Assembly (NCBI RefSeq): GCF_014836665.1
Contig: NZ_JACSQJ010000002.1
Coordinates: 124,001-188,000 of the forward strand
Reading direction: 5' to 3'
From: Luteimonas colneyensis
GTDB lineage: Bacteria; Pseudomonadota; Gammaproteobacteria; Xanthomonadales; Xanthomonadaceae
Length of the DNA stretch: 64,000 bases
This document shows positions 54,306 through 62,104 of the stretch, in pieces (positions within the stretch are counted from its first letter, which is position 1; every line of letters begins with the position of its first letter). A model generated the notes under the pieces. That model was not told the DNA's origin and did not search any database. It saw only the letters and a program-made list of their open reading frames with translations. A program made the position numbers and the translations under genes.

Positions 54306-54341
54306 GCGCTTGGCCGCGCTGCCGCGGCGGAAGGACTGAAG

Positions 54342-54357
54342 TTGGCACGCATCCTGC
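54342..54357 (+). promoter_or_regulatory. Sigma-54-type promoter candidate
   Basis: TTGGCACG-N4-CTGC on the plus strand keeps the invariant GG at 54344-54345 and GC at 54356-54357 with exactly 10 nt between them, and the -24 box matches the full TTGGCACG consensus. Expected transcription start about 12 nt downstream, at about 54369. The -12 box has CTGC where TTGC is usual. It faces a structured RNA and a strong terminator and does not face any protein gene. Confidence 0.6.
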
Positions 54358-54368
54358 GTTCGATACAG

Positions 54369-54491
54369 GCGCACCCGGGATGGCAATCGCCTAGGGGGGC
54401 GTGGCCGGAGATTGGAACAGGGCTGGCCAAGCGCATCCCGGGGAAGCGAAGGGGCCGAACGTCGGGGGACGTTCGGCCCCGTTTTTTTTTT
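54369..54491 (+). ncRNA. Candidate sigma-54-dependent small RNA
   Basis: About 123 nt between the predicted sigma-54 start and the end of an intrinsic terminator, with no convincing open reading frame (only a four-codon ATG frame at 54380). The sequence folds on itself: CCCGGGATG at 54374-54382 is complementary to CATCCCGGG at 54434-54442, and inside it TGGCC at 54402-54406 pairs with GGCCA at 54425-54429. The loop between contains a G-rich AGGGGGGCG run. The terminator follows at once. It runs divergent from mnmG. Promoter, fold and terminator together make a small RNA likely; no known family was recognised. Confidence 0.6.
54451..54491 (+). terminator. Strong Rho-independent terminator
   Basis: Left arm GGGGCCGAACGTC (54451-54463), 4-nt loop, exact reverse-complement right arm (54468-54480), then G and ten T residues. 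The T-tract is on the plus strand, so it ends plus-strand transcription. No plus-strand protein gene ends here: the nearest features upstream are the sigma-54-type promoter and the candidate small RNA. Confidence 0.95.
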
Positions 54492-54528
54492 GGCGGGACC
54501 TGGTGGCCCGCGATGCCGGGAAAGGCGC

Positions 54529-54582
54529 CGACACCCGGCAGGAGCGGAACAGGGGGGATCCGGGCTCCCCCGCCGGGTGTCG
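54529..54582. repeat. Nested inverted repeat in intergenic region
   Basis: An 11-bp perfect arm CGACACCCGGC (54529-54539) pairs with GCCGGGTGTCG (54572-54582). Within the 32-nt loop GGGGG and CCCCC runs can pair again. No T-tract follows on the minus strand, where it would be about 120 nt downstream of the lipoprotein gene stop. Structured RNA element, terminator without tail, or binding site are all possible. Positions 54583-54701 hold nothing else I can recognise. Confidence 0.5.
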
Positions 54583-54701
54583 ACATTGGTCACCCCGGAT
54601 TACGTCAGGAAGCGACGCAACCGGTCAGTCGGCCCTAGCTTGCGACGACTCCGGCCGCGGCGCAAGCGCCCGGAGCGCTCCGGAGCGCGACGCCGGTCGC
54701 G

Positions 54702-55601
54702 TTACCGCTCTTCCTGCGAGGCCGGGCGTCCGCGCTGCGGTGAAACCCGCGTCGGCCGCTGCGGTGCAACCCGGCTGGGCGCCGCCGGCCGGGGTGCGGA
54801 CTGCCTCGCCGGGCTCGCGATGCGACTGGCAGGGCCCTGCCGGGGCGGAGCCTGCCGCACCGGCGCGACCACGCGGGATGGCGGCTGCGGGCGCGACATG
54901 GCCGGCGCGGCCGGCACGGGACGCAGGCGGGGAGCCTGGCGCGGCACCTGCGTGCCAGCGCCCGGCGAGCGGAGATCGCCGCCACGCAGCCTGCTGCGAT
55001 CGACGGGCATCGCACCCGGCGCCGGAGTGCGCTGGCGCGGCAGCGGGGCGCTTCGGGGCGCAGGCGCAACCTGCCTCACCTCGCCGGGCGAACGCAGGCG
55101 GTTGCGCGGCGGCTCCGCCGCCTCGCGCACGGGCACGGCCGCGGGGCGCGACCCTCGCGCCTGCGAGCGGCGAGCCTCACGCAACCGCTCGATCTCCTCC
55201 GCCGAGCGCAGCCTGCTGGCCGGAGACGGGCCGCTGCGGTCGGGCGGCCGCACGTCGGGCCTCAGGTGGCTGTCCGGTCGCGGACGATAGGGAGGCCGGT
55301 GGTGGTGCCCGGGCCGGTCGTACCAGCCCGGGTAATAGCCGCCGTACCACGGATAGCCCCAGCCGCCGTACAGCCCGCCGTAGTAGCCGGTGCCACGGTA
55401 ATAGCCCAGCCCGCCGGACCCGCGGACGTAGCCGCCGTAGTACGGATCGTAGTAACCGGAGTAGCCATGGGGGACGGCGTCGCCGTAGTAGTAGTCGCCG
55501 TAGCCCTGGCTGCTGTAGCCGCCGTATTCGCTGTAGCCATAGCCGGTCGCGCAACCTGCCAGGAGGGCGGCTGATGCGAGGCCGATGAGGATCTTGCGCA
55601 T
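54702..55601 (-). CDS. Tyr/Gly-rich then Arg/Pro-rich lipoprotein
   Basis: A 299-residue exported lipoprotein (signal MRKILIGLASAALLAGC). Residues about 18-95 are extraordinarily rich in Tyr and Gly (GYYDPYYGGYVRG, then GYYGGLYGGWGYPWYGGYY). From about residue 100 the protein turns into an Arg/Pro/Ser/Gln-rich low-complexity segment with repeated PxRxxPR-like elements. There is no globular domain. Similar Y/G-rich lipoproteins occur in related genera without known function. The ATG at 55599-55601 has an AGGGGAC ribosome site. Composition is strongly biased but the reading frame is intact. Confidence 0.8.
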   Translation of the reverse strand: MRKILIGLASAALLAGCATGYGYSEYGGYSSQGYGDYYYGDAVPHGYSGYYDPYYGGYVRGSGGLGYYRGTGYYGGLYGGWGYPWYGGYYPGWYDRPGHHHRPPYRPRPDSHLRPDVRPPDRSGPSPASRLRSAEEIERLREARRSQARGSRPAAVPVREAAEPPRNRLRSPGEVRQVAPAPRSAPLPRQRTPAPGAMPVDRSRLRGGDLRSPGAGTQVPRQAPRLRPVPAAPAMSRPQPPSRVVAPVRQAPPRQGPASRIASPARQSAPRPAAPSRVAPQRPTRVSPQRGRPASQEER

Positions 55602-55711
55602 GTTCGCGTCCCCTGTGTGGTTGCCGTCACAGGGTCTGCCCAAGGCATTGAATTGCGGCTTAACCCCTGCCCCCGATCCTGACCGCTGCTGAACGCAGGC
55701 GGCAAGTCCGC

Positions 55712-55717
55712 TAGTCT
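55712..55717 (+). promoter_or_regulatory. -10-like TAGTCT before the PLP enzyme gene
   Basis: TAGTCT ends 7 nt before the ATG at 55725. The match to a -10 box is moderate (TA...T conserved). No ribosome site is visible. Confidence 0.3.
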
Positions 55718-55724
55718 GGCGGGC

Positions 55725-56687
55725 ATGCCCGCAGCCGTCACGTTCGACGACGTCCTGGCCGCCGCCGCCCGGATCGCACCCCACGCGCACCCGACACCGG
55801 TGCTGCGCTCCAGCGCGATCGACGCGCTGGCCGGCTGCCGCGTGTCGTTCAAGGCCGAACACCTGCAGCGCACCGGAGCCTTCAAGTTCCGCGGCGCCTG
55901 CAACGCGGTGTGGGCGCTGACGGATGAACAGGCCCGGCGCGGCGTCGCCACCCATTCCTCCGGCAACCACGGCGCCGCGCTCGCACTGGCCGCGGCCAGC
56001 CGCCGCATCGCCTGCCACGTCGTGGTGCCGCACGGCGCGGTCGCCAGCAAGCTCGCGGCGATCGCCGCCTATGGCGCGGTCCTCCACCGCTGCGAACCCG
56101 GCATCGCGGCGCGCGAAGCCGCCTGCGCGGGGATCGTGCAGGCGACCGGCGCGCAGCTGGTCCACCCCTATGCGGACGCTGCGGTCATCGCCGGCCAGGG
56201 CACGGCGGCGCTGGAGCTGCTGGCGTCGGCCGGGGGGCCGCTGGATGTCGTGGTGGTGCCGGTCGGCGGCGGCGGCCTGGCCGCAGGCACCGCCCTGGCG
56301 CTGGCCGGGGCGGCGCCGGGCTGCCGGCTGGTGCTGGCCGAGCCCTCGGGCGCCGCCGAAACCCGCGACTCGCTCGCCCGCGGCGAACGCGTCACCGATT
56401 TCGTCCCCGACACCGTCTGCGATGGGCTGCGCGGCACCCTGGGCCAGCCCGGCTTCGAGATCCTGCGCGCGCACGGCGCCGAGGTCCTCGTGGTCGACGA
56501 TGCCGACACCGTCGCCGCGATGCGCCTGGCCTGGCAGCGGATGAAGCAGGTGATCGAACCCTCGTCCGCGATCGCGCTGGCCGCGGTGCTCGGCCATCCC
56601 GCGCGCTTCGCCGGACTGCGCGTGGGCGTGGTGCTGAGCGGCGGCAACGTCGACCTCGATGCGCTGCCCTGGGCCACGGCGGCATGA
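55725..56687 (+). CDS. PLP-dependent threonine dehydratase / serine racemase-like enzyme
   Basis: A 320-residue fold-type II PLP enzyme. The PLP Lys lies in RTGAFKFRGACNAVWAL. SSGNHGAALALAAASR is the conserved substrate loop, and VVVPVGGGGLAAGTALALAG is the glycine-rich phosphate-binding loop. It ends shortly after VGVVLSGGNVDLDAL, without the regulatory ACT domain of IlvA, so it is a short catabolic-type enzyme. The last 4 nt overlap the next gene. Candidate reactions: L-threonine or L-serine deamination, or serine racemisation. Confidence 0.88.
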   Translation: MPAAVTFDDVLAAAARIAPHAHPTPVLRSSAIDALAGCRVSFKAEHLQRTGAFKFRGACNAVWALTDEQARRGVATHSSGNHGAALALAAASRRIACHVVVPHGAVASKLAAIAAYGAVLHRCEPGIAAREAACAGIVQATGAQLVHPYADAAVIAGQGTAALELLASAGGPLDVVVVPVGGGGLAAGTALALAGAAPGCRLVLAEPSGAAETRDSLARGERVTDFVPDTVCDGLRGTLGQPGFEILRAHGAEVLVVDDADTVAAMRLAWQRMKQVIEPSSAIALAAVLGHPARFAGLRVGVVLSGGNVDLDALPWATAA

Positions 56688-57304
56688 CGCGCCGCAGGCG
56701 CCATCGCGGCACGCGACCGCGCCGGTTCTGGCGCTGGCCGCTGCGGCTCCTGCTGCTGGCGACGCTGTGGCTGGCGGCGGTGGCCGCCTGGATCGTCTAC
56801 GTCGGCAACCGAGACCAGGCCCGGGCCGCCGACGCCATCGTGGTGCTGGGCGCGGCCGCTTACGACACCCGGCCATCGCCGGTGTTCACCGAGCGCATCC
56901 GCCACGGCATCGATCTGTACGAGCGCGGCTATGCCCGCGCGCTGGTGTTCACCGGCGGCTACGGCGACGGCGCGCGCTTCTCCGAGTCCCAGGTGGCGCG
57001 GACCTTCGCCCTGCGCGCCGGCGTCCCGGAAGACGCGATCCTGATCGAGACGCTGTCGCGCACCACCTACCAGAACCTGGCGCGTACGCGCGACCTGCTG
57101 TCCGACCACGGCCTGCGCCGCGTGATCGTGGTCAGCGACCCGCTGCACATGGCGCGCGCGCTGCGACTGAGCCGCCAGCTCGGCATCGACGCCGTGGGCT
57201 CGCCGACGCCGAGCACGCGCTTCCGCAGCTTCCGCACCCAGTGGCGCTTCCTCGCGCGCGAGGTCTACTTCTTCCACCGCGACCTGGTGGTCAGGCCGGA
57301 CTGA
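56684..57304 (+). CDS. YdcF/DUF218 family envelope protein
   Basis: A 206-residue protein with an N-terminal transmembrane helix (LRLLLLATLWLAAVAAWIVY) and a DUF218 domain: ADAIVVLGAAAYDTRPSPVF, then ARALVFTGGYGDGARFSESQ, then LSRTTYQNLARTRDLLSDHG and RVIVVSDPLHMARALRLSRQ. Family members include SanA and YdcF, with roles in envelope integrity. The short Asp-rich N-terminus is Arg-rich here. Overlaps the PLP gene by 4 nt. Substrate unknown. Confidence 0.88.
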   Translation: MTRRRRHRGTRPRRFWRWPLRLLLLATLWLAAVAAWIVYVGNRDQARAADAIVVLGAAAYDTRPSPVFTERIRHGIDLYERGYARALVFTGGYGDGARFSESQVARTFALRAGVPEDAILIETLSRTTYQNLARTRDLLSDHGLRRVIVVSDPLHMARALRLSRQLGIDAVGSPTPSTRFRSFRTQWRFLAREVYFFHRDLVVRPD

Positions 57305-57309
57305 GCCGG

Positions 57310-57993
57310 TCAGCCGGGCCCGCCGACCAGAGTCAGGCCCTCGCGCAGCAGCCAGCGCGTGGCGGCGGCGCGGTCGGCCTGCGGCAGGCCGTCGAGCACA
57401 CCCACCAGCCAGCGGAAGGACCGGCAGCGCGCGGCGCGGCTGGCCTCGTCGCGGCCTTCGGACGCCAGCCCGAGCATGAAGCCCTCGTGCAGGAAGGTGG
57501 CGCTGACCGCCGCCGACTTCAGCACCTGGCGCGCATGCGCGGGATCGTAGGGCTGCACCTGGCCCTGCAGGCCGGCGAGCGCGATGTCGGTGAAGGCCAG
57601 CGCGAAGCGCTCGCGGCTGGGGTCGCCCAGGCGGTCGACCGCGCGCTGGAACGCCGCCACGTCACGCGCGGCGTCGGGGTCGAAGAGCTCGCACAGGGCC
57701 GCGGATTCGCTGTCCGAGCGCGAGCTCGCGTGCACCGCCTTGAACAGGCGGTCAAGGACCGGATCGGGCGCGCGCAGCAGCACCTCGTCGCCCAGCGAGA
57801 GCACGGCCGCGGGATCGAGCTGCGACAGGTCGATGTCGTAGCGCTGGGCGTCGGCCGACAGCGCCGGCACGAGACCGAGCAGCAGCGCCGGCAACGCAAG
57901 CGCGCGGCGCAGCAGGCGCGGGCGGGGGCGCCGCACGATGGTGATGGCGGCCGCGGCCGCGCTGCAGCGGGATGGAGGCGACGGAATTCGCAT
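57310..57993 (-). CDS. Hypothetical exported protein at end of biotin cluster
   Basis: A 227-residue protein with an N-terminal Arg/Ala-rich signal (LLRRALALPALLLGLVPALS, cleaved near ADA-QR). The mature protein is mainly helical with YDIDLSQLDPAAVLSLGDEV and a C-terminal RAAATRWLLREGLTLVGGPG. I do not recognise a family. ATG at 57993 is chosen because of the signal peptide; a longer open frame upstream covers the bioC end. It is downstream of bioC (about 110 bp), so a link to biotin is not supported. Confidence 0.6.
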   Translation of the reverse strand: MRIPSPPSRCSAAAAAITIVRRPRPRLLRRALALPALLLGLVPALSADAQRYDIDLSQLDPAAVLSLGDEVLLRAPDPVLDRLFKAVHASSRSDSESAALCELFDPDAARDVAAFQRAVDRLGDPSRERFALAFTDIALAGLQGQVQPYDPAHARQVLKSAAVSATFLHEGFMLGLASEGRDEASRAARCRSFRWLVGVLDGLPQADRAAATRWLLREGLTLVGGPG

Positions 57994-58102
57994 GGCGCGA
58001 GTGTAGGCAGGCACCCGCGGCGCTGGATGAACGCGGGCCGCGCCGCCTTCCGTGACTGGTACGCGCGCGCAGGCTCGGTGGCGCCGCCTGCCGCGGCCGG
58101 TT

Positions 58103-59005
58103 TCAGCCGCCGCCGCGACGTCGCACGGGGATGCCGGAGGCGGGGAAGCGCGCCACGTCCTCGCCGCCCTCGCGGATCGGCTGGCCGTGCGCCGGCGCCC
58201 AGGCCATCGCGGTGATGATTTCCCAGGTCGCCGGCAGCTGGCCGTCCTCGCCACGCCACGACTCGTAGGCGGCCTGCGCGGCGGCGAAACGGCCACGGCC
58301 GGTGAGCGCGCGGCGGCGCGAGGCCAGCGCGTTGGTGGCGCCGAGCTCGCGCAGGCCGCGCATCAGGTCGGCCATGGCGGGGTGGCGATGCAGCTCGACA
58401 TCGCGGTCGAGCACCGGGTCGCGGAAGCCCGCGCGCATCAGCGCGTCGCCGAACTCGGCGATCGCCGGGAACGGCGACACATGGTCGGCGGCGTCGGCCG
58501 CCGCGAACGACGCACGCAGCTCGTGCAGCGTGTCGGGGCCGAAGGTCGACACCAGCAGCAGGCCGCCCGGCCGCAGCACGCGACGGAACCCGGCGAACAG
58601 CGCATCGAGGTCCTCGACCCACTGCAGGCACAGGTTGCTGAAGATCAGGTCCACGCTGTCGTCGGCCACGGGCAGCGCGCGCGCGTCGGCGCAGACGCGG
58701 TCGATGGGGCGCTGCAGCGGGTTCCAGCCGCGCTTCGGCGCGACCTGGCGCAGCATCGGCAGCGCGAGGTCCATGGCGACCACGCGCGCCTTCGGCCAGC
58801 GCCTGCGCAGTTCCAGCGCGCCGGTGCCGGGCCCGCTGCCGAGGTCGAGGATGCTCGTCGGCACCTGGTCGCCCAGGTAGTCGAGCGACTCGAACAGCCG
58901 TGACTCGATCTCGCGCTGCAGCTCGGCGGCGGCGGAATAGCTGCCGGCCGCGCGCGAGAAGGCGCGGCGGACCTGGCGGTGGTCGAAGACGTCCTGGGGA
59001 TTCAT
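58103..59005 (-). CDS. bioC: Malonyl-ACP O-methyltransferase BioC
   Basis: A 300-residue SAM-dependent methyltransferase that methylates malonyl-ACP to start pimeloyl synthesis. Visible SAM-binding motif TSILDLGSGPGTGALELRRR; VRRAFSRAAGSYSAAAELQR is the typical BioC N-terminus; SNLCLQWVEDLDALFAGFRR and RPGGLLLVSTFGPDTLHELR are the following motifs. The C-terminal part is Gly/Arg-rich. Starts at 59005 inside a 4-nt overlap with bioH (ATGA). Confidence 0.93.
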   Translation of the reverse strand: MNPQDVFDHRQVRRAFSRAAGSYSAAAELQREIESRLFESLDYLGDQVPTSILDLGSGPGTGALELRRRWPKARVVAMDLALPMLRQVAPKRGWNPLQRPIDRVCADARALPVADDSVDLIFSNLCLQWVEDLDALFAGFRRVLRPGGLLLVSTFGPDTLHELRASFAAADAADHVSPFPAIAEFGDALMRAGFRDPVLDRDVELHRHPAMADLMRGLRELGATNALASRRRALTGRGRFAAAQAAYESWRGEDGQLPATWEIITAMAWAPAHGQPIREGGEDVARFPASGIPVRRRGGG

Positions 59006-59889
59006 GGCGTTGCGCTGCTGTCCGGATCGGGTGATGGCGGCCGCGGTAGTGGCGGGCGCGGCGGACGGCCGGTACCGGCCAGGAAGCCGGCAATGGCCCC
59101 GGCCACGTCGTCGGCGTGGGTGAGGAAGGGCGCGTGGCCTCCGTGTTCGACCTCGACGAAGCCGGCGCCGGGCGCCTGCGCCGCGGCCGCGCGCATCGCG
59201 CGCGGATCGACCACGCGGTCGCGGCGGCCGGCGATCCACAGGCTGGGCACGCCGAGCGCGGGCAGCAGCGGGCGCTGGTCGACCGTGCGCAGCAGGTCCA
59301 GGCCCTGCGCCAGCGCCGCGGCGGGCGGCTCGCCGCGCGCGAAGACTTCGGCGCGCAGCGCGCGCAGCTCGCCGCGGGCATCGTCGGAGCCGAAGGCCTC
59401 CAGCGCGATGAAGCGCTCGAGGGTGCCGTGGTAGTCGTCGCGCAGGCCGCGGGCGAAGCCGGCGAAGATTTCGGGGGACATGCCGTAGCGATTGGCGGCG
59501 GCAGTCCCGCCGTCGCGGGTCGCAGCTACCGCTGCGGCCCCCGCGACATCCCGCACGAACCGCGGCGCCGAACACACCATCACCAGCGCCGGCACCCGCG
59601 CCGGCCGCGTCGCCGCCGCGCGCAGCGCGAACATCCCGCCCAGCGACCAGCCCAGCCAGGGCGCCACCGGCACGCGCGCGGCCACCGCATCGACCACGGC
59701 ATCGGGCTCGAGCGCCACGGCGCTGTCGCGGCTGCGGCCGTGGCCGGGCAGGTCGACGACATGCAGTTCGAAGCGGTCCGCGAGCCGCGCTACCAGCGGT
59801 GCGAACACGCCACCGTGCATCGCCCAGCCGTGCAGCAACACCAGCGGCGCGCCACGGCCTTGGACCTCGATGTGCAAGTCCACGCTCAT
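59002..59889 (-). CDS. bioH: Pimeloyl-ACP methyl ester carboxylesterase BioH
   Basis: A 295-residue alpha/beta hydrolase that cleaves the methyl ester of pimeloyl-ACP. Visible: GAPLVLLHGWAMHGGVFAPL, nucleophile in APWLGWSLGGMFALRAA (GWSLGG), Asp in GRRDRVVDPRAM, His in EVEHGGHAPFLTHADD. A Pro/Arg-rich C-terminal tail exceeds the E. coli protein (256) by about 30 residues. Flanked by 4-nt overlaps with bioC downstream and the EamA gene upstream, making a coupled unit. Confidence 0.9.
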   Translation of the reverse strand: MSVDLHIEVQGRGAPLVLLHGWAMHGGVFAPLVARLADRFELHVVDLPGHGRSRDSAVALEPDAVVDAVAARVPVAPWLGWSLGGMFALRAAATRPARVPALVMVCSAPRFVRDVAGAAAVAATRDGGTAAANRYGMSPEIFAGFARGLRDDYHGTLERFIALEAFGSDDARGELRALRAEVFARGEPPAAALAQGLDLLRTVDQRPLLPALGVPSLWIAGRRDRVVDPRAMRAAAAQAPGAGFVEVEHGGHAPFLTHADDVAGAIAGFLAGTGRPPRPPLPRPPSPDPDSSATP

Positions 59890-60890
59890 GCGCCCTTGTC
59901 CGTGCGCAGCGCGCGCTGCCGCGCGGGGCTGCCGGCGGCGTGGCGCGCCACCAGCCAGGCGAACATCCCGATGCCGCCGACGATCAGCGCGGCGCCGACG
60001 AGGCCGACCGCGCCCGGCACCGGCTCGCCCAGCCACAGCACGCCAATCAGGATCGCGAACAGCAGCTCCGAGCCCTGCATCGCCTCCACGCCGCCGAGCG
60101 CCGTGGGGTTGTCGCGCACCATGCCGGTGGCCTGGAAGAACAGGATCGTGGCGACCACGCCGGCGCTCAGCGCCACGCCCGCGGCCAGCCAGACCTGGTC
60201 GGCCGGCGGCGCGCCGCTGCGCGTCCAGGCCCAGGCCGCCACCGCCCACCACAGCGGCTGGCTGGCCAGGGTCATGCCGAACACGCGCTGGGTGGCATTG
60301 AGGTCCTCGCCGCTGCGCTCCAGGTGCAGCAGCAGCAGGCGGTTGCCGAGCGGATAGGCGATGGCGGCGCCGAGCACGCAGGCCAGCGCGATCCACCCGG
60401 CGCGGTCGATGGCGCCGCCGCCGTGGCCGGCCTGCAGCAGCAGCACGCCGGCGAGGATCAGCGCCGCGACCATCAGCGCCGCCCTCGGGATGCGCCGGCG
60501 TGCGTCGCGGTACAGCAGCGGCGCGCACAGGATCCCCGCGACCACGGTGAACTGGAAGCTGCCCGCCACCAGCCACGAAGGCCCGCTGGACGCCGCGAAC
60601 GACAGCAGCAGGTAGAACGCGCCGAAGCCGATGGCGCTGCAGCGCAGCCAGGCCCAGGGGTGCCGGCGGATCGCCCGCCACACCGGGGCCGCGCCGCCCT
60701 GCCAGGGCAGCAGCGGCAGCAGCAGGGGCAGCGTGATCACGTAGCGCAGGGTCGCGGTCCAGGCCCAGTCGCCGCCGGCGTTCGCGCTGACCCGGTTGAG
60801 CACGTAGGTCATGGTGAAGAACAGCGCCGAGGCCAGGCCGATGCCGACGGCGGCCAGCGCGCGGCTGGTGGCGGGCGTGTCGCCGGACAT
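59886..60890 (-). CDS. EamA/DMT-family transporter in the biotin operon
   Basis: A 334-residue inner-membrane protein with ten predicted helices in two EamA repeats (GLASALFFTMTYVLNRVSAN, YVITLPLLLPLLPW and ELLFAILIGVLWLGEPV). The C-terminal tail is short and basic. Similar proteins are annotated as multidrug-resistance efflux or YedA-like transporters. Its location between bioF and bioH, with a 4-nt overlap to bioH and a 5-bp gap to bioF, suggests co-expression with biotin genes. Transport of biotin, a precursor or a by-product is inference. Confidence 0.88.
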   Translation of the reverse strand: MSGDTPATSRALAAVGIGLASALFFTMTYVLNRVSANAGGDWAWTATLRYVITLPLLLPLLPWQGGAAPVWRAIRRHPWAWLRCSAIGFGAFYLLLSFAASSGPSWLVAGSFQFTVVAGILCAPLLYRDARRRIPRAALMVAALILAGVLLLQAGHGGGAIDRAGWIALACVLGAAIAYPLGNRLLLLHLERSGEDLNATQRVFGMTLASQPLWWAVAAWAWTRSGAPPADQVWLAAGVALSAGVVATILFFQATGMVRDNPTALGGVEAMQGSELLFAILIGVLWLGEPVPGAVGLVGAALIVGGIGMFAWLVARHAAGSPARQRALRTDKGA

Positions 60891-60895
60891 GTGGA

Positions 60896-62095
60896 TCAGG
60901 CCGCGCGCGCGGCGTCCGCGTGGTCGCGGGCCCGCGCGAGCGCGTGGACCAGCGCATCCACCTGGTCCTCGCCGTGCGCGGCGCAAAGCGTGACGCGCAG
61001 GCGCGCGCGGCCCTCGGGGACGGTCGGCGGGCGGATCGCGGCCACCCGGAAGCCGTCGGCCTCCAGCCGCGCGGCCATGTCCAGCGCGCGCGCGTTGTCG
61101 CCGCAGGGCACGGGCTGGATCGGCGTGGCGGAATCGGGCAGGTCGAAGCCGCGCATGGCCATGCCGTCGCGGAAGCGCTGCACCAGGGCCGCCAGCTTCT
61201 CGCGCCGCCAGTGCTCGCGCCGCGCCAGCTTCACCGCGGCCAGCGCCGCCGCGGCCTGCGGCGGTGGCAGCGCGGTGGTGTAGATGTAGGGGCGCGCGTT
61301 GCCGGCCAGGTGTTCGACGAGGTCGACATCGCCGGCCACCACCGCGCCATAGCCGCCCAGCGCCTTGCCCAGCGTGACCAGCTGCAGCGGCACCTCGTCC
61401 ACGCCCAGGCGCGCCTCGGCCACGCTGCCGCGACCGCCTGGCCCGAGCACGCCCACGCCGTGGGCATCGTCGACGTACAGCAGCGCCGACTGCACGCGCG
61501 CCACCAGCGCCAGCTGTCGCAGCGGGGCCACGTCGCCGTCCATGCTGAAGACGCCGTCGGTGGCGAGCATCGCCGCGCCATCGGGCACCGTGCGCAGCTG
61601 GCGCAGCGCGCCTTCGGCATCGCCGTGCGGATAGCGTCGCAGCCGGCAGCCGGCCAGGCGCGCGCCGTCGATCAGGCTGGCGTGGTTGAGCCGGTCCTGC
61701 ACGCTGGTATCGCCTTCGCCCAGCAGCGCCTGCTGCACGGCCAGGTTGGCGGCATAGCCGCTGCCGAAGACCAGCGCGCGCGGTACTTCGAGCCAGTCGG
61801 CGACCTCCCGCTCCAGCGCCTCGTGCGCGACGTGGTGGCCGCAGACGAGGTGCGAGGAGATGCCGCCGATGCCGTCGCGCGCGGCCGCGCCCTGCACGGC
61901 ATCGACGACCTGGAACTGCTGGGCCAGGCCGAGGTAGTCGTTGCCGCAGAAGTTCAGCAGCCAGCGGCCGTCGATCTCCATGCGCACGCCGTCGCGGCGG
62001 GTGACCACGCGGCGGCTGCGCACGAGGTCGTGCGCAAGCGCGTCCGCGCGCTGGGCCTGGGCGCGGCGGCGCAGGTCGGGGCGTTGGGCGGCCAT
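60896..62095 (-). CDS. bioF: 8-amino-7-oxononanoate synthase BioF
   Basis: A 399-residue PLP-dependent alpha-oxoamine synthase joining pimeloyl-ACP and L-alanine. Visible parts are [38 protein letters not shown] (His), [19 protein letters not shown] (PLP-contacting Asp/His) and [18 protein letters not shown] (Schiff-base Lys). The length is usual. Follows bioB with a 9-bp gap on the minus strand. Confidence 0.97.
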   Translation of the reverse strand: MAAQRPDLRRRAQAQRADALAHDLVRSRRVVTRRDGVRMEIDGRWLLNFCGNDYLGLAQQFQVVDAVQGAAARDGIGGISSHLVCGHHVAHEALEREVADWLEVPRALVFGSGYAANLAVQQALLGEGDTSVQDRLNHASLIDGARLAGCRLRRYPHGDAEGALRQLRTVPDGAAMLATDGVFSMDGDVAPLRQLALVARVQSALLYVDDAHGVGVLGPGGRGSVAEARLGVDEVPLQLVTLGKALGGYGAVVAGDVDLVEHLAGNARPYIYTTALPPPQAAAALAAVKLARREHWRREKLAALVQRFRDGMAMRGFDLPDSATPIQPVPCGDNARALDMAARLEADGFRVAAIRPPTVPEGRARLRVTLCAAHGEDQVDALVHALARARDHADAARAA

Positions 62096-62104
62096 GCGGC
62101 GATC

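Noticed and set aside
54420..54592. Minus-strand extension of mnmG to 54593
   Set aside because: The family start is exactly at 54293 with a -10-like box beside it; the extension crosses a terminator and has no conserved residues.
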